Assembly: GCF_028736215.1 (NCBI RefSeq)
Contig: NZ_CP117883.1
Coordinates: 620,001-684,000, forward strand
DNA: 64,000 nt
Direction of reading: 5' to 3'
Origin: Mucilaginibacter sp. KACC 22773
GTDB lineage: Bacteria > Bacteroidota > Bacteroidia > Sphingobacteriales > Sphingobacteriaceae
Shown here: one piece after another, positions 1 to 9,121 of the stretch
Layout: each line of letters starts with the position of its first letter
How positions within the stretch are numbered: position 1 is the first letter of the stretch
The notes under the pieces: generated by a model
The model's input: the letters and a program-made list of their open reading frames with translations, nothing else
Told to the model about the DNA's origin: nothing
The model's database searches: none
Translations under genes and position numbers: made by a program

Positions 1-891
1 ACAAATAATGCTGCTGCAGGACGGAGGGCTACCCCGCCGCCGCCCCAGCCTTCAAATACCGTGGCCAGCCAGCCATCACCGGATACAACCAAAAAGCCAA
101 TGAAGCCTTTTGAAAGGCCGCTTGATGGCTATTATAAAAAGAGTAACATTTTAAGTGCGAAAGTAACCCCGTACCCCAACCTGCGCGAAAGCGACGTAGC
201 ATTTGCTAAAAGGGTATGGCGCGAAATTGATGTACGCGATAAAATGAACACTTACCTTGCATCGCCAAAACGCCGTTTAATTGATGTGTTGCTGGATGCT
301 ATTACGGCAGGCGAACTAACAGCTTATGACCCAACACCGGGTAAAAAGGACGATATTAATGGCGACAGTTTCAGTACGCCGCTAAATGGGGCTCAGGCCA
401 AGGGCCGTTTATCCGGTGCAGATAGCAGCGTGGTGAAGAAATTTGATGCCAACGGCAATGAGATTGGATCTACAATGGTAGCCAGCGAATTTAACCCCGA
501 TAGCGTACTCAAATATCGTATAAAAGAAGATTGGGTGTTTGATCGCCAGCGCTCTATTTTTGAACCGCGCATTATTGGGATAGCGCCGCTTGTTAAACCA
601 AAGGGTGTAGGTGCTGCAGATGTGGATTATCAGCCGGCTTTTTGGATTTATTTTCCCGAAGCCCGCCAGATACTTGCAACCAAAGAGGTTGTTAGCCGCG
701 CCAGCGATGCAACAGGCTTAAGTTTCGATGATGTTTTCATGAAGCGTATCTTTACCAGTTATATTGTGAAACAAAGCAATGATAAAGATGAGCGTGTGAA
801 AGATTACGCCCAGGGGATAGACAAGCTTTACGAATCGGAAAGAATAAAAAAGACATTAATGGATTGGGAGCTTAATCTTTGGCAATACTAA
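1..891 (+). CDS. gldN: GldN, type IX secretion / gliding motility protein (5' end outside window)
   Basis: The reading frame is open to base 1, so the start lies upstream; 296 residues are visible. GldN (PorN) is a periplasmic component of the type IX secretion core, working with the GldK lipoprotein and the GldL-GldM motor. The visible part begins with a Pro-rich linker, followed by a conserved region containing KRVWREIDVRDKMN, an ITAGELTAYDP segment and a C-terminal AQGIDKLYESERIK / DWELNLWQY block, as is usual for the family. Upstream gldK, gldL and gldM are expected just outside the window (inference from common gene order). A hairpin with a T-rich tail follows the stop codon. The assignment rests on overall family resemblance and is supported by another T9SS-type gene at 5371-8421. 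Confidence 0.85.
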   Translation, partial: TNNAAAGRRATPPPPQPSNTVASQPSPDTTKKPMKPFERPLDGYYKKSNILSAKVTPYPNLRESDVAFAKRVWREIDVRDKMNTYLASPKRRLIDVLLDAITAGELTAYDPTPGKKDDINGDSFSTPLNGAQAKGRLSGADSSVVKKFDANGNEIGSTMVASEFNPDSVLKYRIKEDWVFDRQRSIFEPRIIGIAPLVKPKGVGAADVDYQPAFWIYFPEARQILATKEVVSRASDATGLSFDDVFMKRIFTSYIVKQSNDKDERVKDYAQGIDKLYESERIKKTLMDWELNLWQY

Positions 892-915
892 TTGTTAAAT
901 GAAAATTCAAAGGTG

Positions 916-947
916 AAAAGTCAAAGCTGTTCTGGTTTTGACTTTTT
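916..947 (+). terminator. Intrinsic terminator after gldN
   Basis: AAAAGTCAAA at 916-925 pairs with TTTGACTTTT at 937-946, a 10-bp perfect stem with a 10-11 base loop, and runs into a T tract. It begins 25 bases after the gldN stop codon and could also serve the convergent uvrC. Confidence 0.6.
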
Positions 948-978
948 GCGTTTTATGTAAATCATATTCAAAACTCCC

Positions 979-1055
979 GTCATTGTGAGGCACGAAGCAA
1001 TCCCGAACTATTTGGGACTTAGCATGTAGGGGATTGCTTCGTGCCTCGCAATGAC
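979..1055. repeat. Palindromic intergenic repeat (26-bp arms)
   Basis: The arm at 979-1004 (starting GTCATTGTGAGGCACGAAGC) is the reverse complement of 1030-1055 with one difference, separated by 25 bases. It lies between the convergent ends of gldN and uvrC. A related half-element occurs at 3053-3076 on the other side of uvrC, so this is a dispersed chromosomal repeat family rather than a gene-specific signal. Confidence 0.75.
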
Positions 1056-1082
1056 AGATATTTGATATAGCCAGTCAATAAC

Positions 1083-2894
1083 TTAATTTTGACTTTGATC
1101 AAAGTATCCTAAAATCGCCTTTGCCTGTTTTAAATTAACCACTTCAAGCAATAATTCTTCATTTGCCTCGCGAATCTTTTTTACGGATTTAAAATACTTC
1201 AACAGCTTTTCGGCGGTGGTTTTGCCAATGCCTTCTATCAGTTCAAGTTCGGTAGCCAGGGTGCCTTTGTCGCGTATTTTACGGTGGAAGGTGATACCAA
1301 AACGGTGCGCCTCATCCCGTAGGTGCTGGATCACTTTAAGTGTTTCTGATTTTTTATCCAGGTACATGGGGTATTGGTCATTGGGGTAATATAGCTCTTC
1401 CAGGCGTTTGGCAATACCAATTACGGTTACCTTTTTATCTATACCCAAAAGTTTTAAACTATGCATCGCGCTTGATAGCTGCCCTTTGCCGCCGTCAATG
1501 ATAATAAGTTGTGGCAATTCGGTGCCTTCGTCCAGCATGCGGCGGTAGCGGCGGTGCACCGCTTCCTCCATGGTGGCAAAGTCATTCGGCCCTTCTACCG
1601 TTTTTACGTGGAAATGGCGGTAGTCTTTTTTAGATGGCTTGCCATCTTTAAATACCACTATGGCCGAAACCGGGTATTTGCCCTGGAAGTTAGAGTTATC
1701 GAAGCATTCGATGTGGCGGGGCAGCTGGTTCATCCGCAAATCCTTCATCATCTGCGTCAGCAATCGCTCGGTACGGATTTCAGGATTCAACTTTTCATAC
1801 TGATCAATTTTTTCCTTTTTGAAATATTGTACATTCTTTTGCGACAAATCAAGCAGTTTGCGTTTTTCGCCCAGTTTTGGTACAGTGAATTTAATACCCG
1901 GATGGTCTTCCACATCAATATCAAATGGTACAATCACTTCTTTTGACGTGCTGTTATACCTGCTCCTGAATTCGATGATGGCCAGGGTAAGCAGCTCCTC
2001 GTCGCTTTCATCAAGGCGTTTTTTAAGCTCGATGGTTTGCGTTTGGATGATGGTGCCGTTCATTACCTTTAAATAGTTCACAAAAGCCAGTTTCTCTTCG
2101 GATGCGATATTAAATACATCCACATCGGTGATAGATGAGTTAACGATGGTTGATTTGCTCTGGTAATTCTCCAACAGGTCAAACTTGCGTTTCAGACGAT
2201 GGGCCAACTCATAGTTGTATTCGGCCACGGCGGCTTCCATCTCGCCTTTAAGGCGGCGCAATATGGCGCCTATTTTACCATTCAGAATATCGGTGATATC
2301 CGCAATACTGTTATCATAATCTTCTTCCGTTTGGTAGTTTTGGCAAGGGCCCTTGCAGTTACCCAGCTGGTACTCCAGGCAAACCTTGAACTTGCCCTTG
2401 TCAATATTTTCGCGGGTAAGTGCCAGGTTGCAGGTGCGCAGGGCGTACGTTTCCTTTATCAGCCCTAAAATATTATGCATCATGCTGATAGATGCGTAAG
2501 GGCCCAGGTATTTTGATCCGTCCTTAACAATACGCCTGGTCCAGAAAATACGGGGGAAATTTTCGTTTTTGATAATCACCCATGGATAGGTTTTATCATC
2601 CTTAAGCAGTACATTGTACCTTGGCTGATGCTTTTTGATCATGCTGTTTTCCAGCAGCCAGGCATCCACCTCGGTATCAACGATGGTGAAGGTTATGTTT
2701 CGGATTTTGGATACCAAAACCCGTGTTTTGGCATTGATATTAGTGTCTTTATTAAAATAAGATCCAACACGGTTACGGAGGTCTTTAGCCTTGCCGATGT
2801 ATATCAGTTCTTTCTCCTCATCCCAATATTGGTAAACACCCGGTTTGTGAGGGATGTTTTTTAATGCTTCCCGGTAGTCGAATTTCTCACTCAT
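1083..2894 (-). CDS. uvrC: UvrC, excinuclease ABC subunit C
   Basis: UvrC is the nuclease of nucleotide excision repair and makes both the 3' and 5' incisions around a lesion marked by UvrA/UvrB. The 603-residue protein has the expected length and order: an N-terminal GIY-YIG nuclease (HKPGVYQYW near residue 16, then LIYIGKAKDLRNRV with the catalytic Arg), a Cys cluster (TCNLAL, KVCLEYQLGNCKGPC, about 154-184), a UVR helical hairpin near 200-235, the RNase H-like C-terminal nuclease (HIECFDNSNFQG, LIIIDGGKGQLS) and a helix-hairpin-helix end (ELIEGIGKTTAEKLL). It is a single gene flanked by repeats on both sides. No unusual residue was noted in the catalytic motifs. Confidence 0.97.
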   Translation of the reverse strand: MSEKFDYREALKNIPHKPGVYQYWDEEKELIYIGKAKDLRNRVGSYFNKDTNINAKTRVLVSKIRNITFTIVDTEVDAWLLENSMIKKHQPRYNVLLKDDKTYPWVIIKNENFPRIFWTRRIVKDGSKYLGPYASISMMHNILGLIKETYALRTCNLALTRENIDKGKFKVCLEYQLGNCKGPCQNYQTEEDYDNSIADITDILNGKIGAILRRLKGEMEAAVAEYNYELAHRLKRKFDLLENYQSKSTIVNSSITDVDVFNIASEEKLAFVNYLKVMNGTIIQTQTIELKKRLDESDEELLTLAIIEFRSRYNSTSKEVIVPFDIDVEDHPGIKFTVPKLGEKRKLLDLSQKNVQYFKKEKIDQYEKLNPEIRTERLLTQMMKDLRMNQLPRHIECFDNSNFQGKYPVSAIVVFKDGKPSKKDYRHFHVKTVEGPNDFATMEEAVHRRYRRMLDEGTELPQLIIIDGGKGQLSSAMHSLKLLGIDKKVTVIGIAKRLEELYYPNDQYPMYLDKKSETLKVIQHLRDEAHRFGITFHRKIRDKGTLATELELIEGIGKTTAEKLLKYFKSVKKIREANEELLLEVVNLKQAKAILGYFDQSQN

Positions 2895-2994
2895 ATTTCA
2901 ATCGTCACTGATTGTTTGGTCACGTTATGCCAGATATTTCATTGCAGGAAATAATGGAATTGCATGATTTATTACTAAAGTACTGATGAATTCC

Positions 2995-3027
2995 AGACTT
3001 ACGAAGTTTTTAAAACTTCGTAAGTCT
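2995..3027. repeat. Perfect 16-bp hairpin upstream of uvrC
   Basis: AGACTTACGAAGTTTT at 2995-3010 is an exact reverse complement of 3012-3027, with a single-base spacer. It lies between the uvrC start (2894) and the end of the penicillin-binding protein gene (3113). It could act as a terminator for the minus-strand gene upstream, but it lacks a T tract, so a dispersed palindrome is equally likely. Confidence 0.6.
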
Positions 3028-3052
3028 TCGCCGCTTGATTTGCAAAAATCGC

Positions 3053-3076
3053 GATTGCTTGGTACCTCGCAATGAC
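3053..3076. repeat. Half copy of the 979-1055 repeat
   Basis: The segment GATTGCTTGGTACCTCGCAA and the following TGACA match the right arm of the repeat at 1030-1055 with few changes. No partner arm is seen nearby, so this looks like a decayed or solitary copy. Confidence 0.55.
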
Positions 3077-3112
3077 ATATTTTAATTGTAGTTTTGAGAT
3101 GACAATCATCTT

Positions 3113-5374
3113 TTAAAAATCCAGCTTCTTATCAACATCGTTAGTCCCTTGCTGTTGCTGGTTATACTGGCCGCAATCCAAAACAATGCTTACCCCGGTT
3201 TTTGGGGCGTCAAAATCAACCGTTTTTTTGATGCCGAGGGCTGCATTAGCGTACACTTTTTTCATGTATAGCGCAAATATAGGCAAGGCGCTATTGGCAC
3301 CTTCGCCCAATCGGGTTGATTGGAAGGCGATGTCCCTGTCTTCGCAACCTGTCCACAGGCCGGTTACCAATTGTGGAGTTATACCTATGAACCAGCCATC
3401 GGAATTACCGTTAGTTGTGCCGGTTTTGCCACCTATGGGGTTATGCAGGCCGTATTTATAAGCCAGCCTTGATCCTGTGCCATCTTCAATTACGCCTTTT
3501 AACATATAAGTCATTACGTAGGCAGTTTGGGGGTTCATGGCCTGTACTACTTTAGGGGTGTGGCTATATAATACGTTGCCGTTTTTATCTTCAATACGTA
3601 ATATATAGGTAGGTTCGGTCCATAAGCCATGATTAGCGAATACGGAGTATGCTGCCGTCATTTCAAATACGGATGCGTCAAATGTGCCCAGGCAGATGGA
3701 TGGGTATGCAGGTACAGCGCTGGTTATCCCCATCTTTTTAATCAGTTCTACCACAGGTTCGGGCTTTACCTCACTCATTACGTGGGCGGTTACCCAGTTT
3801 TGTGAGTGTGCCAGTGCCTGGCGCAGGGTTATAAAACCCGGCAAAGTTTCTGACGGCGACGATCGCGGGCACCAGGGATCGCCGTAGCCGCGGATGGTAT
3901 CGGGCACGTTGTTGATTTTTAAACAGGGCGAGTAGCCATTATCAATAGCCACGGCATAAGTAAATGGCTTGGCTGTTGAACCTACCTGGCGGGTACCGTT
4001 TTTAACCTGGTCGTACTTAAAATGTTCAAAGTTGGTACCGCCTACCCAGGCTTTAACATAGCCGGTGGTAGGGTCCATGCTCATGAGGGCATTGCGCAAA
4101 AGCATTTTACAGTAAATGATAGAGTCGGTTGGCCGCATTACAGTATCAATATTGCCATGCCAGGTAAACAGGTTCAGGGTATCTTTGGTATCAAAATTGG
4201 TTTTGATATCCTCATCGCTCATGCCCTGCATTTTCAGCTGTTTGTACCTGTCGCTTTTCAACATCCCCTGGTTAATCAGGAATTTAAAATTGTGGATGTT
4301 TTTGGCCAGGTTTTGCCCGCGCCAGTGATCATTGAACTGCACCTGCAGGTTTTTCATGTACTCCTGTTGCGCCTCTTCGGCGTATTGCTGCATGGTGGCA
4401 TCAATGGTTGTATAAATTTTCAGGCCGTCGCGGTCAAGGTCATAGGACGTACCATCGGGGCGGTTTATGTTTTGTTCTTTAAAAATCTTTTGAATCTCTT
4501 TTTTTAGCACCGATCTGAAGTAAGGGGCTGGGCCATCAAAATGGTTATTCTGATGAAAATCTAATCCAAGTGGCTTTTGTTTAAACTCGGCAACCTGGCC
4601 GCTGCTCAAATAGCCTTGCTCCTCCATTCGGTTAAGCACCAGGTTGCGGCGTTTAAGCGCATTGCCGGGGTGCCTGATTGGCGAATAAATGCCAGGGCCA
4701 TTCACCATACCTATTAATAAGGCAGCCTGATCGGGCGTCAACTTATCAGGTGTGGTATTAAAATAGGTACGTGCCGCCGATTTGATACCGTAGGTATTGT
4801 AAGCACCAAAATCAACAGTATTTAAATACATAGTCAGGATTTCCTGTTTAGTATAGTGGCGCTCCAGTTTTACCGCGGTTACCCATTCCTGCATTTTTTG
4901 TACTACACGTTTAAACGGGTTAGCGGCTCTTTCGCTAAAAAGGTTAAGCGCCAACTGCTGTGTAATGGTACTGCCACCTTGCTTTTGCCCGATAAGTAAG
5001 TGCAGAAAAATAGTGAAACTACGGCCAAAATCGATGCCCGAGTGATCGTAAAAACGTTTATCCTCGGTGGCAACTAATGCGTTGACCACATTTGGTGATA
5101 ACTCTTTAAAGGTAACATTTGATCGGTTTTGTATATAATAAGTGCCTAAAACCTGTTTATCAGATGATATAACCTCTGATGCCTGGTTGCTTTTTGGATT
5201 TTCCAGGTCGCGAAAGGCCGGTAGCTGCCCAAAAACATCAAAAACAGTGAGCGTTATCATCAACGCCACAAAAGCAAAAAGGGCTATTACGGCGCGCCAT
5301 ATATACCAGTTGTAGTGTCGTATTTCCTGCGGACTAAGGGCAGGTTTTTTATTGTAGATTTTCATTTTTTTCAA
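3113..5374 (-). CDS. Class A penicillin-binding protein (PBP1A-type)
   Basis: This is a bifunctional peptidoglycan synthase of 753 residues, anchored by one membrane segment at about 26-48. The GT51 glycosyltransferase domain follows, with the catalytic Glu in VATEDKRFYDH (E104) and the GGSTITQQLALN motif near 133-144. The transpeptidase domain has the Ser-x-x-Lys motif GSTAK (S466, K469), SQN at 524-526 and KTGT at 650-653, so all catalytic residues are present. It polymerizes lipid II glycan strands and cross-links stem peptides in the periplasm. The gene starts inside the end of the upstream PorW/SprE-like gene (4-base overlap), so the two are probably co-translated. Confidence 0.93.
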   Translation of the reverse strand: MKKMKIYNKKPALSPQEIRHYNWYIWRAVIALFAFVALMITLTVFDVFGQLPAFRDLENPKSNQASEVISSDKQVLGTYYIQNRSNVTFKELSPNVVNALVATEDKRFYDHSGIDFGRSFTIFLHLLIGQKQGGSTITQQLALNLFSERAANPFKRVVQKMQEWVTAVKLERHYTKQEILTMYLNTVDFGAYNTYGIKSAARTYFNTTPDKLTPDQAALLIGMVNGPGIYSPIRHPGNALKRRNLVLNRMEEQGYLSSGQVAEFKQKPLGLDFHQNNHFDGPAPYFRSVLKKEIQKIFKEQNINRPDGTSYDLDRDGLKIYTTIDATMQQYAEEAQQEYMKNLQVQFNDHWRGQNLAKNIHNFKFLINQGMLKSDRYKQLKMQGMSDEDIKTNFDTKDTLNLFTWHGNIDTVMRPTDSIIYCKMLLRNALMSMDPTTGYVKAWVGGTNFEHFKYDQVKNGTRQVGSTAKPFTYAVAIDNGYSPCLKINNVPDTIRGYGDPWCPRSSPSETLPGFITLRQALAHSQNWVTAHVMSEVKPEPVVELIKKMGITSAVPAYPSICLGTFDASVFEMTAAYSVFANHGLWTEPTYILRIEDKNGNVLYSHTPKVVQAMNPQTAYVMTYMLKGVIEDGTGSRLAYKYGLHNPIGGKTGTTNGNSDGWFIGITPQLVTGLWTGCEDRDIAFQSTRLGEGANSALPIFALYMKKVYANAALGIKKTVDFDAPKTGVSIVLDCGQYNQQQQGTNDVDKKLDF

Positions 5375-8300
5375 TAATATTTTTGATAGTATTCAATATA
5401 ACTATCCAAAGTTTTTTGGTTGGCTAATTTATCCAGATTTTCCCGGGTAATGATAAAAAAACTGTATTTATCCTTTGGTACCTTCATAATATCGGCCATT
5501 AGCGGGATAATGGAACGGGCGTAATTTTTAACATCGTCCAGGCTATAAAAACGGCCTACAAATATCAGCTGACTATCGTCGCCAACAGGTTTCAAGTCGT
5601 GCTTAATGGCGCTGCCCGAAAAACGGGTCCGGTTAAACTGCCCTATACCAAAACGTGATGATGACAGGTTAGTTGTACCGGTACTTACATTTACCACAAA
5701 ATAGTAATTTGTGCTGTCGCGTAAGCTAAATATATATGTTGCCGCGGCTGCCGGCAGCGGGCTTGCCGGCGCCGGCTGCTGTTGGGCTTGTTTGGCGGCG
5801 GCAAACTGGTCAAGTAATTTCCTTACCGAATCAACGCTTGGCGCTGTGTTGGCGGCAACCTGTTGTTTGGGTAGCTGAACAACTGTTTTAATCGAATCCT
5901 TGCGTAATAAAACTCTGGTACTTACCGATGTTTTAACGGAATCCTTGCGGGATACCACCACAGCGCTAACCGGCGGCTTAACAGGTACTGTTGTTTTAGG
6001 CTTATCGGCTGGCGGAGCTGGTTTTGCTACGGCTACCGGTGGTGTTACCGGTTTCCGCACCTCGGGTATCAACGCAACCGTGGGCGACGGATGATACTCC
6101 GGGCGGTATTCTGTTTGTTTTTGAAAAGCCACCGGCGGGGTAAACGGTATATCGTTAACATCGTTACCTGTTAATACCACCGTACGCGTTTCCATTTCTA
6201 CCCTGTTCGAGTCGATATAAGTTAAATGCTGGGTGGCTAACGGTGTTACCAGTTTATCATCCGGGTATTTCGCTACTATCTGCTGCAAATCGGTCATGAA
6301 AGGTGTCAGCTTTTCCTGGTGGCCGGCAGCTATGGTGCGTAAATAAAATAGCTGGGCGGCAAAGCGGTTATCGGGGTATTTGGTCAATAAATCGTTTGCC
6401 TGCGCAATCACTTCCGCATATTTTCTTTGCACATACAGGTCATAAACGCTGTTATACAAAGCGGTAAACCCGGCATCGGCGTCGTCAAGGTGTTTACTAT
6501 ATTCAGGATCGAGGATGATTTTGGCAAAAACACTTTGACTGAATTCTTTCAGGATCATATTCTTATAAGCCTCGGATTTGGTTACATCCACACCGGCATA
6601 AAGGCGGTACAGGTTATAATAAACAGCCGCTTTATCGCTGCTTTTAGGGAAGCGTGTTAATATAGCTTCGTACGTTGTAATAGCTTCTTTTTTATCGCCC
6701 AATAAATCGCGGTAAAAATTGGCCATATCCATGTAGGCGTTGTAAACGCGAATATTCGACCTGTTGAGCAAATCAGGGGTTAATGGCAGGTTTTTAATCA
6801 AATCCTGCCGATAGCTGCCCGCGTCGCCATTAGTTTTTGTAGCTGCGTCCTGGGTTGTTGGTGCAAAGGGGTCTTCCACAGGCGACGACATCACAGCGGC
6901 TCCATTGGCCGCTATATTTGTAGCCGATCGTTTACTGCGCCGCCAGTTATCTTCCAGTTTGCGGTTGCCCCATTGCCTTTTAAAATCATTTACACCAAGG
7001 CCTATGGCAGTTGGGTTATAAAAATAAAATGTGCTGCTGCCACTTTTGTTTGCCTGCTGATTATTGAGGTTATTGCTGCCGCGGCTATTTTCAAACTGGC
7101 CGTTGTTGGCTGCCATAGTTACAGCAGCCGCTTTATCCTGCAATATTTTATGGTTAACCATGGCATCAATTCGGGCAGTGCGTGTTTGCTCGTCAAGTGC
7201 GGCAAGCATTTGCAAAGTGTCCTCGCGGCCGATGGTTTGCAGCAGGCCGGTTAGTATTTGCAGGTTATTGGCTTTTTTGCGGATGATTTGGTAACCGGGA
7301 TAGGTTGGCGCCAGGTAGGTAAGTGTACTATCGTAATAAAGCTTGGCCCCGGCATAATCGGCCTTATTTTTAAAATCGATATCGGCGATGCGTAGGTACG
7401 AGAGGCCTTTTTGATTTTGGTTTTTAACGCTGTTACGTACCGATAGCTGATAGTTTTTTACAGCACCGTCAATATCGCCGGCGGCGTAAAGTTGCTGCGC
7501 TACCTGGTAGTAAATCTGATCGGTAAATTCCTTGTTATTTTGGTTTTTAAGCAGCTTGCGCAGCCGTTCAATTTTATTTTGTTTGACGCCGTTTTCCTGG
7601 TCTTGCAGGCGGATGCGGTTTAGGTTGGCGTTAAAAGCCATCTCGAACGATGAATTGCTTTTAGCAATGCCGGCGTAATTAACTATAGCAGCATCGGGTT
7701 TTTGATTAAGCTCCTGTAACTGGGCCAAAATGAACGTCCAGCGAAGTTTCAGCTCACCGTCGCGGCAAAGTTTTAGGGCGGTTTTGGCGCTTTCCTCGGC
7801 GGCAGGGTAATCTTCTGTATTTATATAGTATTGCAGCTGTGTAGCGTAAATGCCTGCCGGAATACTTTTTTTAGGGTTGATGTTTTTGATGGCGGTATCT
7901 ATGGCCACTTTGGCTTCAGCCGGGTTATTGAGGTACAGGAGCGCCCGGCCTTTCCATATCAAAGCTTCCTGCTTAAGGTTAGCCTGCTTGCCGTATGATG
8001 CAATCACGTAGTTAAAGTACTCAACGGCATCAAAGTAGTTACCTTCCAAAAAGCGCGCTTTGCCCATAACCAGGTAAGCATCGCCTAAATAATGGCTTTG
8101 TTCTTTAATATTGATGATCTTGTTGGCTTTGCTAAAGGCCAGTTCCAGGTCTTTATCGGCAGTGGCGCTTTGTGATACGGTATCGGGGTAAACATTTAGC
8201 AGTTCGTTATACGAGTCAACAAAACCGGCGGCATAGCTTTCCTGCTTAAGGCGCAGCAGTTCGTTGGCATTAAACAGTATATTGTAATGCGCCGTAAGGT

Positions 8301-8421
8301 TTTGCATCTGGCGGTTAAAACCGCTTTCCTTTTCGAGCGAGCAACCTGCTATGATGAATAATAGCGCGGGCAATAATAATTTACGTGGTGTAGATAGGGA
8401 AAATATGCTCACTCGCCTCAA
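5371..8421 (-). CDS. PorW/SprE-like TPR lipoprotein of type IX secretion
   Basis: A 1016-residue lipoprotein with signal peptide and lipobox LFIIAGC near residue 26. Most of the chain is tetratricopeptide-like helical repeats (for example LGDAYLVMGKARFLEGNYFDAVEYF near 112, DMANFYRDLLGDKKEAITTYE near 568). A Pro/Lys/Val-rich linker lies around 790-900, and the C-terminus has a folded domain with IFVGRFYSLDDVKNYA. PorW/SprE proteins of Bacteroidota link the T9SS motor ring to the outer-membrane translocon; length, lipobox and repeat layout fit. gldN in the same window supports a T9SS role. A generic large TPR lipoprotein is the alternative. It shares a 4-base overlap with the penicillin-binding protein gene. 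Confidence 0.7.
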   Translation of the reverse strand: MRRVSIFSLSTPRKLLLPALLFIIAGCSLEKESGFNRQMQNLTAHYNILFNANELLRLKQESYAAGFVDSYNELLNVYPDTVSQSATADKDLELAFSKANKIINIKEQSHYLGDAYLVMGKARFLEGNYFDAVEYFNYVIASYGKQANLKQEALIWKGRALLYLNNPAEAKVAIDTAIKNINPKKSIPAGIYATQLQYYINTEDYPAAEESAKTALKLCRDGELKLRWTFILAQLQELNQKPDAAIVNYAGIAKSNSSFEMAFNANLNRIRLQDQENGVKQNKIERLRKLLKNQNNKEFTDQIYYQVAQQLYAAGDIDGAVKNYQLSVRNSVKNQNQKGLSYLRIADIDFKNKADYAGAKLYYDSTLTYLAPTYPGYQIIRKKANNLQILTGLLQTIGREDTLQMLAALDEQTRTARIDAMVNHKILQDKAAAVTMAANNGQFENSRGSNNLNNQQANKSGSSTFYFYNPTAIGLGVNDFKRQWGNRKLEDNWRRSKRSATNIAANGAAVMSSPVEDPFAPTTQDAATKTNGDAGSYRQDLIKNLPLTPDLLNRSNIRVYNAYMDMANFYRDLLGDKKEAITTYEAILTRFPKSSDKAAVYYNLYRLYAGVDVTKSEAYKNMILKEFSQSVFAKIILDPEYSKHLDDADAGFTALYNSVYDLYVQRKYAEVIAQANDLLTKYPDNRFAAQLFYLRTIAAGHQEKLTPFMTDLQQIVAKYPDDKLVTPLATQHLTYIDSNRVEMETRTVVLTGNDVNDIPFTPPVAFQKQTEYRPEYHPSPTVALIPEVRKPVTPPVAVAKPAPPADKPKTTVPVKPPVSAVVVSRKDSVKTSVSTRVLLRKDSIKTVVQLPKQQVAANTAPSVDSVRKLLDQFAAAKQAQQQPAPASPLPAAAATYIFSLRDSTNYYFVVNVSTGTTNLSSSRFGIGQFNRTRFSGSAIKHDLKPVGDDSQLIFVGRFYSLDDVKNYARSIIPLMADIMKVPKDKYSFFIITRENLDKLANQKTLDSYIEYYQKYY

Positions 8422-8479
8422 AATATGTTCTGGTTATAAAAGCATTGCTAAAATACTAAAGATTATACAATAGGTTTAA

Positions 8480-8487
8480 TAAATTTG
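8480..8487 (+). promoter_or_regulatory. Bacteroidetes -7 element before the atp operon
   Basis: TAAATTTG matches the TAnnTTTG -7 consensus. It ends only three bases before the ATG at 8491, so transcription would start at or next to the start codon, giving a nearly leaderless message. No clear -33 TTTG is seen at the right distance, which keeps confidence low. Confidence 0.35.
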
Positions 8488-8490
8488 CGC

Positions 8491-8724
8491 ATGGCCCAAA
8501 ACGAAAAAGGTGACGATAAGGATAACGCTGGTAAGGAAGTAAACAGCTATGCCAAATTTAGCGGTGTGGCTTTCCAGATGATAGCCGTTATTGGCGTGTT
8601 TGCCTTTGCCGGTTACAAAATAGACCAGGCCGGTAACCACCAAACCAAATGGGCCACGGCCGCTTTATCGCTTGTTGGCGTATTTATTTCATTGTACATT
8701 GTTATCAGATCCGTAAAGAGTTGA
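8491..8724 (+). CDS. atpZ: AtpZ/AtpI-type ATP synthase accessory membrane protein
   Basis: A 77-residue protein with a charged N-terminus (about 25 residues) and two membrane segments (roughly 27-45 and 55-73) containing FAFAGYKIDQ, typical of the AtpZ/AtpI family that precedes the F-type ATP synthase genes and helps c-ring assembly or Mg2+/Ca2+ handling. The ATG at 8491 was chosen over an in-frame TTG at 8485. It is the first gene of the ATP synthase operon and overlaps the next gene by four bases. Confidence 0.8.
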   Translation: MAQNEKGDDKDNAGKEVNSYAKFSGVAFQMIAVIGVFAFAGYKIDQAGNHQTKWATAALSLVGVFISLYIVIRSVKS

Positions 8725-9107
8725 AACTACTTCCTACCGCATTATCTTTTCTTGTATTTATTGTTATTATTTCGTTACCTCCGTTGGTTTCGGGCTATGC
8801 CGGATATCCCGGTTTACTTATAGAGAAGTTTTGGCTGCTGTTTTTTTTTGTTGGCGGGCTTACCTTTTTTACGGTAATGGCCATTGTTTTTGTAGGCCAA
8901 ATTAACAAAGAAATGTACGCGCAGGCCTTTTTGGCGGCTACTACGGTTAAGATATTGGCCTGCTTGTTTTTTGTGCTCTTTTTTTTGAAGAAAAACGTAG
9001 TAAACCGGTACGTTTTTGCCGGCGATTTTTTTTACGTATATTTTCTAAATATGGCCTTTGAAATTTATGGTTTGTTACGTAACTTGCGCAACCAAAAAAT
9101 AAGGTAG
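8721..9107 (+). CDS. AtpI-like four-span membrane protein
   Basis: A 128-residue hydrophobic protein with about four membrane segments, starting LKLLPTALSFLVF. No ATG fits the start; the TTG at 8721 overlaps the previous stop codon (TTGA), which suggests translational coupling and decides the start. Position just before atpB and its hydrophobic profile match the second small AtpI-like protein often found here in Bacteroidota. It may help assemble the c-ring, but sequence alone does not prove this. A Lys/Arg-rich tail (LRNLRNQKIR) probably lies in the cytoplasm. Confidence 0.65.
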   Translation: MKLLPTALSFLVFIVIISLPPLVSGYAGYPGLLIEKFWLLFFFVGGLTFFTVMAIVFVGQINKEMYAQAFLAATTVKILACLFFVLFFLKKNVVNRYVFAGDFFYVYFLNMAFEIYGLLRNLRNQKIR

Positions 9108-9121
9108 AAAACTTCATTTAG

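Noticed and set aside
1509..2076. Plus-strand ORFs opposite uvrC
   Set aside because: They are antisense shadows of a conserved gene and match no family.
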